Assembly (NCBI GenBank): GCA_031269135.1
Contig: JAISZP010000157.1
Coordinates: 1 to 7,809 of the forward strand
Reading direction: 5' to 3'
DNA from: Deltaproteobacteria bacterium
Lineage (GTDB): Bacteria > Desulfobacterota > Desulfarculia > Adiutricales > Adiutricaceae
DNA length: 7,809 nt
In this document: positions 1 through 5,374 of the stretch, in pieces
Layout of the letters: each line of letters opens with the position of its first letter
Position numbering within the stretch: the first letter of the stretch is position 1
Notes under the pieces: generated by a model
What the model was told of the DNA's origin: nothing
Databases searched by the model: none
What the model saw: only the letters and a program-made list of their open reading frames with translations
Program-made: the position numbers and the translations under genes

Positions 1-21
1 GCAGGCCGCTTAATTTGATGA

Positions 22-41
22 GTCGGCAAGAACATGCCGAC
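22..41. repeat. Short perfect palindrome (7-bp stem)
   Basis: GTCGGCA at 22-28 pairs with TGCCGAC at 35-41 around a 6-base loop. No T-run follows on either strand, so it is not a convincing intrinsic terminator. It could be a protein-binding palindrome or part of the end of a gene lying left of the window; the sequence does not decide. Confidence 0.3.
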
Positions 42-128
42 AAGAATAAGCCGATAAAACATGAACGCTTGGGCGCAATTGGAATCCTGACCAAGTATAC
101 CTGTCGACAATTATTGGGACTGTAGCCG

Positions 129-308
129 ATGTTACCGATTAAAATTACGGACGATCAAGAGCGAATCCAGATCTGCCGAAGTGGTACGACCAGCTATTGT
201 GAAATTTATGGAGTTTCCCTGAGGGAAAAAAGAGGCGGGCGAAGACTGGATGGCTGGCTGGATGGATGGATGGATGGATGGATGGATGACCGGCTGATAA
301 GACGATGA
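129..308 (+). CDS. Doubtful 59-residue ORF carrying the TGGA repeat
   Basis: An ATG-initiated frame of 59 codons begins directly after an in-frame stop (123-125) and ends at TGA 306-308. The N-terminal ~40 residues are mixed and charged, with two cysteines. The C-terminal part is built from the tetranucleotide repeat and reads as DGW-LDGW-MDGW-MDD. There is no clear Shine-Dalgarno sequence before the ATG and I recognise no family. Because the repeat unit is four bases, gain or loss of a unit would shift the frame, as in phase-variable genes. The ORF is short and lies in a gene-poor stretch, so chance is the more likely explanation. Confidence 0.15.
   Translation: MLPIKITDDQERIQICRSGTTSYCEIYGVSLREKRGGRRLDGWLDGWMDGWMDDRLIRR
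247..288 (+). repeat. Tetranucleotide tandem repeat (TGGA/TGGC)n
   Basis: About 10.5 copies of TGGN lie head to tail: three imperfect units (TGGA, TGGC, TGGC) at 247-258, then 7.5 perfect TGGA units at 259-288. Perfect tetranucleotide tracts of this length are rare in bacterial genomes and are prone to slippage. Confidence 0.9.
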
Positions 309-400
309 CGGGAAAAAACTAAAAATTAGTGCTGAGATGCTGGGTATTTGGGCTTCTAACTCGAAATGCTCATGCTTTTCCAGTTAGGATAGACTAATTT

Positions 401-424
401 TAGCATTATCAAGCCAAAATGCTA
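401..424. repeat. Inverted repeat, 7-bp stem
   Basis: TAGCATT (401-407) pairs with AATGCTA (418-424) around a 10-base loop. It lies in the gene-poor region and has no adjacent T-run. Function is unknown and chance is possible. Confidence 0.2.
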
Positions 425-618
425 CGAGGCAAAATAAAGATAAAGAGATAAAGACCAAAGTTCACCTGCAACCCTGAGGCTCAACAAAACGGAGATTAAA
501 AATTACGATTTCAGTCGGGCGGATCGGCAGGCGTTGGAACTGGTCAAGGCAGGGATTTAAGAGTCTTTGGGCTTGCCGTTTTTCCAGTTTACGTTGATTC
601 AGCGGCAAGATATTAGGG

Positions 619-658
619 TAGAAGCACGAAAAACAGGATAGAAGCGCGAAAATTCAGA
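619..658 (+). repeat. Imperfect 20-nt tandem duplication
   Basis: Two adjacent 20-nt copies (619-638 and 639-658) share the core TAGAAGCrCGAAAA with one mismatch and diverge at their 3' ends, matching at 15 of 20 positions. It lies in the gene-poor region. Confidence 0.4.
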
Positions 659-848
659 AAAAAACAATCTTCCGAGCAGTGGCGTAAAATTTATCCAGAA
701 GAGCGATTGGTCAGCCTCAGAGCAAGTATGGACTAAAACATTAGCGTCAATAAACGCTTTTACTTGCGGACATCATTCTTGCCTGTCGAATTTGAAGCCT
801 TACGGCGTCAAAATTGGGCAATCTTTTCGCTCTCGGGATATGACGAGG

Positions 849-947
849 AAAACAAAGGAAGGAAGGTTGAATCGTTAGGCTGCGACAAAAACTACGAACG
901 ACGAGGCCGGAGCTCGACCAAAACAAAAGAAAGGAAGTTTCGTTAGG
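849..947 (+). repeat. Imperfect direct repeat pair about 71 nt apart
   Basis: The segment 849-879 and the segment 920-947 share the order AAAACAAA, then a GGAAG-rich purine block, then TCGTTAGG, with a few bases gained or lost between blocks. Both are preceded at a short distance by GACGAGG. This suggests an old duplication within the gene-poor region. Confidence 0.35.
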
Positions 948-1038
948 TTTAATCAATACGCGGCTAGAGCGCGTCAGGGCGGCATTTTAAAAACTTTCTC
1001 CAAAAACAGCCGACGAAAAACGGTTAAGGCGATGACTT

Positions 1039-1494
1039 TCAGGACAGATCAGTCTTGCGGACCAGCATCGGAACCTTAAAAAATTCCACCCCTTCCTTTT
1101 TCATGACCTCTTCCTCATCAAAGGTTGAAAGCCCACGAATATTGCGCTTGGGCGTCACGCCAAAATGCATCTTTAACGCTTCATTGCTGAAATTAGCGCC
1201 TACATCGGCAAATTCCGATTCTAGAGTTTGGGTTAAAACCTTCATCTGGTTTAGAGCTTTGAGCATCAGCTCTTTATTATCGGGATCCGCAGACGACTCG
1301 GTCGGGCGCTCGTTAGATTCCGCAACTCGGCTCTTGACCAGGCCGAACGTCGAAGGTCGTCTGACTACATTATCCACTCCGCAGACAGGACAAGGAAGCA
1401 ACTTTTTTTTAATCTGTTCTTCCAGATCGGCTAGGTTTGCGAACCAACCTTCAAATTGGTGTCCATTGAGACACATTAAGTCAAAAACAACCAT
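1039..1494 (-). CDS. DUF1178 family zinc-ribbon protein
   Basis: A 151-residue cytosolic protein of the DUF1178 family, whose function is not established. The N-terminus has the family pattern MxxFDLxCxNGHxFEGWF (Cys8, His12), followed by a CPVCG pair (Cys35 and Cys38) in the spacing of a small zinc ribbon. The middle is polar and probably flexible, and the C-terminal part (about residues 90-150) is probably helical, including an FGVTPKRNIRG segment. An in-frame TTG five codons upstream (1507-1509) is possible, but the ATG at 1492-1494 fits the usual family start, which begins two to four residues before F/YDL. The gene is divergent from hpf and has its own near-consensus promoter (1575-1603), giving a leader of about 74 nt. 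It faces the gene-poor region, and no terminator is clear after its stop. Confidence 0.85.
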   Translation of the reverse strand: MVVFDLMCLNGHQFEGWFANLADLEEQIKKKLLPCPVCGVDNVVRRPSTFGLVKSRVAESNERPTESSADPDNKELMLKALNQMKVLTQTLESEFADVGANFSNEALKMHFGVTPKRNIRGLSTFDEEEVMKKEGVEFFKVPMLVRKTDLS

Positions 1495-1574
1495 AACTAT
1501 AACCCGCAATATTTTGGCGAAAAATGAACCGAAGCGGATTTCGATTTCTCCTGAGGCCGATAGGCCTTAATTTA

Positions 1575-1603
1575 ATAATAAGTCCTAGTTTGGGAGTTGT
1601 CAA
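1575..1603 (-). promoter_or_regulatory. Sigma-70 type promoter for the DUF1178 gene
   Basis: On the minus strand a perfect TTGACA (1603-1598) is separated by exactly 17 bases from TATTAT (1580-1575), which matches five of six positions of the -10 consensus. It points at the DUF1178 start codon, with transcription expected to begin near position 1568. It is the best-matching promoter in the window. Confidence 0.65.
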
Positions 1604-1716
1604 ATATCTAGTTTCTATTTGGTATGCGTCAAAGGATGAATTTTGCCGATGTTTAGGATTCTAGCCGCTTTCAGCCGAATCGGCGTTATCGCGAAACCTG
1701 ACGAAACAGATTCCTT

Positions 1717-1745
1717 TTTTCTTTTACGGTGATTTCTGGTAATAT
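1717..1745 (+). promoter_or_regulatory. Candidate extended -10 promoter for hpf
   Basis: TAATAT at 1740-1745 is preceded by TGG, giving the TGn of an extended -10 element. A poor -35 (TTTTCT, 1717-1722) lies 17 bases upstream. Use of this site would give a leader of about 125 nt before hpf. That leader contains a small imperfect hairpin at 1830-1848 (GGGAGCC against GGCGCCC with one mismatch). I saw no sigma-54 type -24/-12 element with the required GC at -12. Confidence 0.3.
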
Positions 1746-1879
1746 AGTAAAAAACAATTCAGCGTTTTCGCAATAAGCGCAATTGTCGATTTTTGTGTCA
1801 ATAAACCTTTTTCTTCCCCTGCCTCTCTTGGGAGCCGTATTGGCGCCCGATACACTTTTTCTCTCGGTAGGAGAAATCT

Positions 1880-2440
1880 ATGCAATATTCCGTGACCTTC
1901 AGACACATGGAGCCCTCCGACCATCTTAAAGAGTATGGTCGTGAAAAACTAGGCAGACTGGAAAAGTACCTAGACTCTGTTCTTGACGCCGATGCGATTT
2001 TTTCTGTGGAAAAATTCCGACACAAAGCTGAGGTGGTCTTAATCTCCGACGGCCTTAAAATCAAGGCCGAAGAGGAAACCGACGACATGTATTCGGCCCT
2101 CGATCTAGTCGTCGACAAGTTGGAAAAACAGATCAAAAGGCATAGGGAAAAACTGAAGGGACACAACAAAGGTTGGGGGGGCTCCAAGAAGTCCCAAGGC
2201 GGAAATGGAATGTCGGCCGGATTCGACAAAGACGACGATCTCGAGCCGGACGTCGTCACTGCCGATCGCACCAGAGATCTGACCTTAAGCAACATGAGTC
2301 TGGCTGAAGCGGCTGAACTGTTGGCGCACAGCGCCAACCCCTTTGTAGTCTACATAGATCGCGAAAACTCGGGGCTGCGGCTTCTTCATCAATCGACCAA
2401 CGGCACATTAGAATTATTGAGGCTGCACGTAAAAGATTGA
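1880..2440 (+). CDS. hpf: Ribosome hibernation promoting factor, long form
   Basis: A 186-residue HPF/RaiA-family protein that binds the decoding region of the 30S subunit and silences ribosomes in stationary phase or starvation. Residues 1-95 form the ribosome-binding domain, with the family pattern near residues 62-93 (KAEEETDDMYSALDLV, then a basic helix ending in KRHREKLK). A glycine- and aspartate-rich linker covers about 96-125. Residues 126-186 match the C-terminal dimerisation domain, with the PFVVYID segment and a final short beta-rich part. This two-domain length is the long form, which pairs ribosomes into 100S particles by itself; the enterobacterial short form of about 95 residues does not. 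The ATG has a good AGGAG (1869-1873) six bases upstream. The gene often lies after rpoN, but here it is preceded by a divergent DUF1178 gene and an intergenic region of about 385 bases. Confidence 0.93.
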   Translation: MQYSVTFRHMEPSDHLKEYGREKLGRLEKYLDSVLDADAIFSVEKFRHKAEVVLISDGLKIKAEEETDDMYSALDLVVDKLEKQIKRHREKLKGHNKGWGGSKKSQGGNGMSAGFDKDDDLEPDVVTADRTRDLTLSNMSLAEAAELLAHSANPFVVYIDRENSGLRLLHQSTNGTLELLRLHVKD

Positions 2441-2481
2441 AAAACACATCAAGCGCCTTTTTCGCGTCTCAGTCGTCAGGG

Positions 2482-2541
2482 CGGCGTCAGTCCCCAAACT
2501 TTAAGGCCCTAAACTTCACGATCTCAAGCACTCTGACGCCG
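2482..2541 (+). repeat. 9-bp inverted repeat downstream of hpf
   Basis: CGGCGTCAG (2482-2490) is perfectly complementary to CTGACGCCG (2533-2541), with 42 bases between them. It lies 41 bases after the hpf stop. It is not followed by a T-run. It could fold in the hpf 3' untranslated region or belong to an unannotated small RNA ending at the terminator at 2685-2723. Confidence 0.4.
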
Positions 2542-2659
2542 AGCCTGTCGACGCCGAAACCCGTCGACCATAAGTTATTCATCCCTAAAAGCCTTTAGGA
2601 TCGCCTTTTGCTCAGACAAGCGTTTGCTGTCGGAAAAACGCATCGCCTGCGGCGACGAA

Positions 2660-2665
2660 TATAAT
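2660..2665 (+). promoter_or_regulatory. Perfect -10 box upstream of the terminator
   Basis: TATAAT matches the -10 consensus exactly, but no recognisable -35 lies 15-19 bases upstream and there is no TGn extension. If used, transcription would start near 2672 and meet the hairpin at 2685-2723 almost at once. It may be a weak or activator-dependent promoter, or chance. Confidence 0.25.
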
Positions 2666-2684
2666 CCGACATGCTCCTAGTAGC

Positions 2685-2723
2685 GGCGCACCACGATCTA
2701 GCTTACGGTGCGCCAGTTTTTTT
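2685..2723 (+). terminator. Intrinsic terminator between hpf and ptsN
   Basis: GGCGCACC (2685-2692) pairs perfectly with GGTGCGCC (2707-2714) around a 14-base loop. After two bases a run of seven Ts follows (2717-2723). It lies 245 bases after the hpf stop and 87 bases before the chosen ptsN start, so it separates hpf transcription from ptsN or conditions read-through into it. Confidence 0.85.
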
Positions 2724-2780
2724 AACCTGTTTAATTAGCGTCGCAGACCTTCGTAGGCCTTGTCGACAGTCCCATGCCAC

Positions 2781-2825
2781 ATGCCGATCGAGAAAACGCG
2801 AATCGAGAAAATGCCGACTGAGAAA
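2781..2825 (+). repeat. Three 15-nt tandem repeats at the ptsN 5' end
   Basis: Units start at 2781, 2796 and 2811. Each ends in GAGAAA and has the form AyGCcrAyyGAGAAA. In the ptsN frame they read MPIEK, TRIEK and MPTEK, followed by MIDQN at 2826. Units one and three open with ATG. The GAGAAA at the end of each unit lies just upstream of the next candidate start codon. Confidence 0.75.
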
Positions 2826-3275
2826 ATGATCGACCAAAATTGCGTCTGGCTGGATTTTAAGCCTCCCGATAAGGACGAGGCCCTCAAAGAGCTTTGCCGA
2901 TTCGCCGCTTCCCGTATCGGACTCAACGAAAAAGCGGTGTTGACGGTAGTAAGCGACCGCGAAAAACTCGGTTCGACGGCGGTCGGCAGAGGTTTGGCCA
3001 TCCCTCACGGCAAGACCTCTTTGGTGGACGGCGTTCATATTTTTTTCGCCAGAACTCTCCCCGGACTTGACTTGGATTTCGACAGCCCTGACGGAGAGCC
3101 GATTCGCCTGTTGGTTCTGGTTTTAAGTCCGCAGCAGTTTCATTCGGATCATTTAAAAATATTGACCACCTTAGGCGGCATCTGGAAATCGACGCAAAAC
3201 ATCGACGATCTAATGGCCGCCGACGATCCTCAAGCCTTTGCGGCGACTTTTGCGGCCCTTTCGGGCCTGCAATAG
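2811..3275 (+). CDS. ptsN: PtsN-type PTS EIIA (EIIA-Ntr/fructose domain)
   Basis: A cytosolic EIIA domain protein of the PTS fructose/nitrogen family. In PTS-Ntr phosphorelays it takes phosphate from HPr or NPr and controls other proteins; it does not feed sugar transport. The phosphorylated histidine is His66, in the motif GRGLAIPHGK. The family blocks LDFKPPDKDEALKEL near the start and the hydrophobic LLVLVLSPQQFHSDHLKIL strand-helix region later are both present. At 154 residues the length fits the family. The frame is open upstream, allowing TTG 2760, ATG 2781, ATG 2811 or ATG 2826. I chose 2811 because the 16 residues before and including LDF then match the usual family N-terminus in length, and a weak GAG lies at a short distance before it. 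The gene follows a strong terminator and precedes rapZ by 27 bases, a common pairing in proteobacteria. Confidence 0.88.
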   Translation: MPTEKMIDQNCVWLDFKPPDKDEALKELCRFAASRIGLNEKAVLTVVSDREKLGSTAVGRGLAIPHGKTSLVDGVHIFFARTLPGLDLDFDSPDGEPIRLLVLVLSPQQFHSDHLKILTTLGGIWKSTQNIDDLMAADDPQAFAATFAALSGLQ

Positions 3276-3302
3276 ACCTTAAAAATTAATTAGCGGTGGT
3301 TC

Positions 3303-4175
3303 ATGTCTGAAGCCATAAAATCCGGGTTAATCATCGTCGTCACTGGCCTGTCGGGCGCCGGCAAGTCTCTGGCTTTAAAGTCCCTTGAAGACAACGGCTT
3401 TCTGGCCATCGACAATCTTCCTGTGCAGCTTTTGGCGAAGTTCTTGGCCATACGCAAAGAGAGCGGCGATTTCATCAGAATCGCCGTAGGCATGGACGCC
3501 AGAGAAGCCGAATTGATGGACCACTTCGACGAAGCGTTCACCCAGGCTCGGTATCTCGGCTACGAACTCAAGCTCTTGTTTATGGAGGCTGCCGACCAGG
3601 TCTTGGTCAAACGCTTCTCCGAAACCAGACGCCCGCACCCGCTCGCTCCGGACGGCGGCTTGATTTCAGCCATCTCCATAGAGCGCAAAAGACTCGCTCC
3701 TCTGAGGGAAATCGCCGATTTGATCATCGACACCACCCACGTCACTGTTCCCAGACTCCGGGAGATGGTCATAGAGCGCTTCGTGCAGACTCAAAATCGC
3801 CGCAACCTCGCGGTTGAGGTTCTGTCGTTCGGCTTTAAGAACGGTCTTCCGCCTGAAGCGGATCTGATGGTCGACGTCAGATTTCTTCCCAACCCCTTCT
3901 ACATCGAAAAACTCAGGGCCTTGGACGGTCGCGACGAGAGGGTCTCGAATTACGTCTTATCGTTTGAGGAAACAACCGTTTTTCTGGAAAAACTCCTTGA
4001 TCTGCTGGTCTTTCTTCTGCCGCTCTACCAAAGGGAGGGCAAATCATACCTCACCATCGCAATCGGCTGCACCGGAGGTCAACATAGAAGCGTGGCTCTG
4101 GCCGAGTACCTCTGGGAAAGCCTTAAAGAACGCTTTTCCGGCTCTTTGATGCTGCGCCACCGCGACATCGCTTGA
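3303..4175 (+). CDS. rapZ: RapZ family nucleotide-binding protein
   Basis: A 290-residue P-loop protein of the RapZ/YvcJ family, close to the 284 residues of the E. coli protein. The Walker A motif GLSGAGKS is at residues 15-22, followed by AIDNLP at 35-40. Other conserved family blocks are RFSETRRPHPL (105-115), SFGFKNGLPPEADLM (175-189), DVRFLPNPFY (191-200) and the C-terminal GCTGGQHRSV (255-264). In E. coli, RapZ delivers the small RNA GlmZ to RNase E and senses glucosamine-6-phosphate. Outside the enterobacteria the RNA partner is not generally known, so only the family is certain here. The ATG has a weak GGTGG upstream. The 27-base gap after ptsN suggests cotranscription. There is no clear terminator after the gene. 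Confidence 0.95.
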   Translation: MSEAIKSGLIIVVTGLSGAGKSLALKSLEDNGFLAIDNLPVQLLAKFLAIRKESGDFIRIAVGMDAREAELMDHFDEAFTQARYLGYELKLLFMEAADQVLVKRFSETRRPHPLAPDGGLISAISIERKRLAPLREIADLIIDTTHVTVPRLREMVIERFVQTQNRRNLAVEVLSFGFKNGLPPEADLMVDVRFLPNPFYIEKLRALDGRDERVSNYVLSFEETTVFLEKLLDLLVFLLPLYQREGKSYLTIAIGCTGGQHRSVALAEYLWESLKERFSGSLMLRHRDIA

Positions 4176-4285
4176 CGGACGGCGAATATCCACACGAAAC
4201 ATCCGTCATTGGCCGAACATCTCCAAATTTAGTCGCCTCAAGAAACGATTTTCAGGCGTCGATCGGACCGACAAACGACAAACGC

Positions 4286-4314
4286 TTGTTTTAATTACTT
4301 AAATACGGTACATT
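4286..4314 (+). promoter_or_regulatory. Candidate sigma-70 promoter before EIIA-Man
   Basis: TTGTTT (4286-4291) lies 17 bases from TACATT (4309-4314), inside the 218-base gap between rapZ and the EIIA-Man gene. Each box matches the consensus at four of six positions. It would allow the mannose-type PTS genes to be expressed separately from ptsN-rapZ. Confidence 0.3.
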
Positions 4315-4350
4315 TGATCGAGGAGCGCCGATTCTCCTCCAAAATCCCAA

Positions 4351-4372
4351 GCCTTCCGCGGAGCGGCAAGGC
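4351..4372 (+). promoter_or_regulatory. Leader hairpin before the TTG start of EIIA-Man
   Basis: GCCTT-CCGC (4351-4359) pairs with GCGG-(C)-AAGGC (4363-4372), giving nine base pairs, one bulged C and a three-base loop. It is followed by AAAAAAGG (4376-4383), the likely ribosome-binding site, and the TTG start at 4394. There is no T-run, so it is not a terminator. Its position beside the ribosome-binding site could affect translation or mRNA stability. Confidence 0.4.
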
Positions 4373-4393
4373 TCGAAAAAAGGTCTAACTGAG

Positions 4394-4807
4394 TTGATAG
4401 GCATAATAATAGTCACTCATGGTCAATTGGGAGCGGAACTCCATAAAACCGCCGAGCTTATCATCGGCGGGATGGAGAAGTGCCAGACCGTATCCATCGA
4501 GATGAATCTCAACCCTGATTATCTGCGAGGTTTGATAGAAAAAGCCGTCAAAGAGCAGGATCAGGGGCAAGGCGTATTGATCATAACCGACATGTTCGGA
4601 GGAACCCCTTCGAACATCAGCTTGTCTTTCCTACAAGAAGGCCGCATCGAGGTTTTGACGGGGGCCAGTTTGCCTATGCTCCTGCGAGCCTTTCATCTGC
4701 GTGAAAGAGCCGACATGAGCTTGAAGGATCTGGCTTTCGACACCAAAGAGTACACCAAAAAGGCCATCCACATGGCCAGCGACCTATTAGGGAGGCGCTC
4801 GAAGTGA
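4394..4807 (+). CDS. PTS mannose-family EIIA protein
   Basis: A 137-residue single-domain EIIA of the mannose/sorbose PTS family (EIIA-Man). It takes phosphate from HPr on a histidine and passes it to EIIB. The N-terminus MIGIIIVTHGQLG holds the phosphorylated His9, equivalent to His10 of E. coli ManX. The TDMFGGTPSN block (65-74) and the VLTGASLPML block (87-96) are conserved family elements. The start is TTG: the core beta strand begins immediately after it and the histidine then sits at the expected position, so no upstream extension is needed. A purine-rich AAAAAAGG lies ten bases upstream. E. coli ManX is an EIIA-EIIB fusion; here EIIA and EIIB are separate genes. The EIIB gene follows 58 bases later. 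Confidence 0.92.
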   Translation: MIGIIIVTHGQLGAELHKTAELIIGGMEKCQTVSIEMNLNPDYLRGLIEKAVKEQDQGQGVLIITDMFGGTPSNISLSFLQEGRIEVLTGASLPMLLRAFHLRERADMSLKDLAFDTKEYTKKAIHMASDLLGRRSK

Positions 4808-4865
4808 AGCTCTCAAGTCGTCGCCGATATCGTCATTCAATTTGGCGAAAGCCGAGCGCCGCCGT

Positions 4866-5357
4866 ATGCCGCTGACTTTTGCCCGCATAGACCAAAAGTT
4901 GATCCACGGCCAGGTGACGGCTGCGTGGATTCCGTATCTGTCGATTGAAGAAATAATCGTCGTGGACCAAGACCTTACCGAAGACGACTTCACCCAGGCC
5001 ATAATGGCCAGCGGTCTTCCGCCGGAAGTCAAGTCGATTTTCTTCACAAACCCCGCTAAGCTCTCCACTTTTATGGAAAATCACGATTCCAAGCGGACCA
5101 TGGTCCTTTTTCGAGACGTCGTTTGCGCCAAAGAGTCCATCGAATGCGGTCTCAGCTTAAGTTTCCTGAACCTTGGAAACCAGGCCTATCTGCCGAACAC
5201 GGAAAGCATCAAACTTACCCAGTGTTTCTTCGCCGACCGACAAGACTTCACCACTCTGTGCCTTTTGGCTGAAGAAGGGATCGACCTTTTTTTTCAATCC
5301 GTGCCCACCGCCCGGCGGATCCCATTCAATCCCGCCTCTTACAGATGGCCTAAGTGA
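4866..5357 (+). CDS. PTS mannose-family EIIB protein
   Basis: A cytosolic EIIB of the mannose/sorbose PTS family, 163 residues from the chosen start, the usual size of a stand-alone EIIB. It receives phosphate from EIIA-Man and in transport systems passes it to sugar bound by EIIC/EIID. The motif RIDQKLIHGQV is at residues 7-17 with the phosphorylated His14. The pattern is the one around His175 of E. coli ManX. The end (QSVPTARRIPF) matches the family C-terminus. An in-frame TTG at 4842 would add eight basic residues, but the family normally begins four to six residues before RID, so ATG 4866 is preferred. Neither start has a good ribosome-binding site. The stop is 17 bases before the EIIC gene. 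Confidence 0.9.
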   Translation: MPLTFARIDQKLIHGQVTAAWIPYLSIEEIIVVDQDLTEDDFTQAIMASGLPPEVKSIFFTNPAKLSTFMENHDSKRTMVLFRDVVCAKESIECGLSLSFLNLGNQAYLPNTESIKLTQCFFADRQDFTTLCLLAEEGIDLFFQSVPTARRIPFNPASYRWPK

Positions 5358-5374
5358 CCTAGGATGGCTCATCC

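Larger units (their letters stand above)
1..1038. other. Gene-poor region, possibly decayed coding DNA
   Basis: About 1 kb without a gene I can name. Every reading frame is interrupted within about 80 codons, and by eye the base composition is more AT-rich than the genes to the right. Some interrupted stretches look protein-like. One plus-strand frame runs from about 495 to 640 with a single internal stop near 561, and another runs from about 660 to 945 with one stop near 735. No family can be recognised in either. The stretch also holds a tetranucleotide repeat (247-288), imperfect direct repeats (619-658; 849-879 against 920-947) and small palindromes (22-41, 401-424). Either it is a long intergenic region or it is the remains of one or more pseudogenes. 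No tRNA or rRNA is apparent. Confidence 0.5.

Noticed and set aside
247..288. Tandem repeat considered as a CRISPR array or origin iterons
   Set aside because: The unit is only four bases with no spacers, and no replication-initiator gene or DnaA-box cluster is seen nearby.
747..956. Two small overlapping ORFs (69 and 60 codons) on opposite strands
   Set aside because: Neither has a recognisable motif, a good ribosome-binding site or supporting context. They are expected by chance in a stretch of this size.
958..974. Hairpin ACGCG/CGCGT considered as a terminator for DUF1178 on the minus strand
   Set aside because: The stem has only five base pairs and no T-run follows on the minus strand.
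1055..1570. 171-codon plus-strand ORF opposite DUF1178
   Set aside because: The minus strand carries the conserved zinc-ribbon motif and a strong promoter. The plus-strand product is Ser/Thr/Arg-rich with no recognisable family.
1840..1856. Possible sigma-54 promoter (TTGGCGCC...) before hpf
   Set aside because: The -24-like TTGG is present, but the required GC of the -12 element at the correct spacing is missing.
1798..2337. 179-codon minus-strand ORF opposite hpf
   Set aside because: hpf has both HPF domains and a good ribosome-binding site. The opposite frame is serine-rich shadow sequence.
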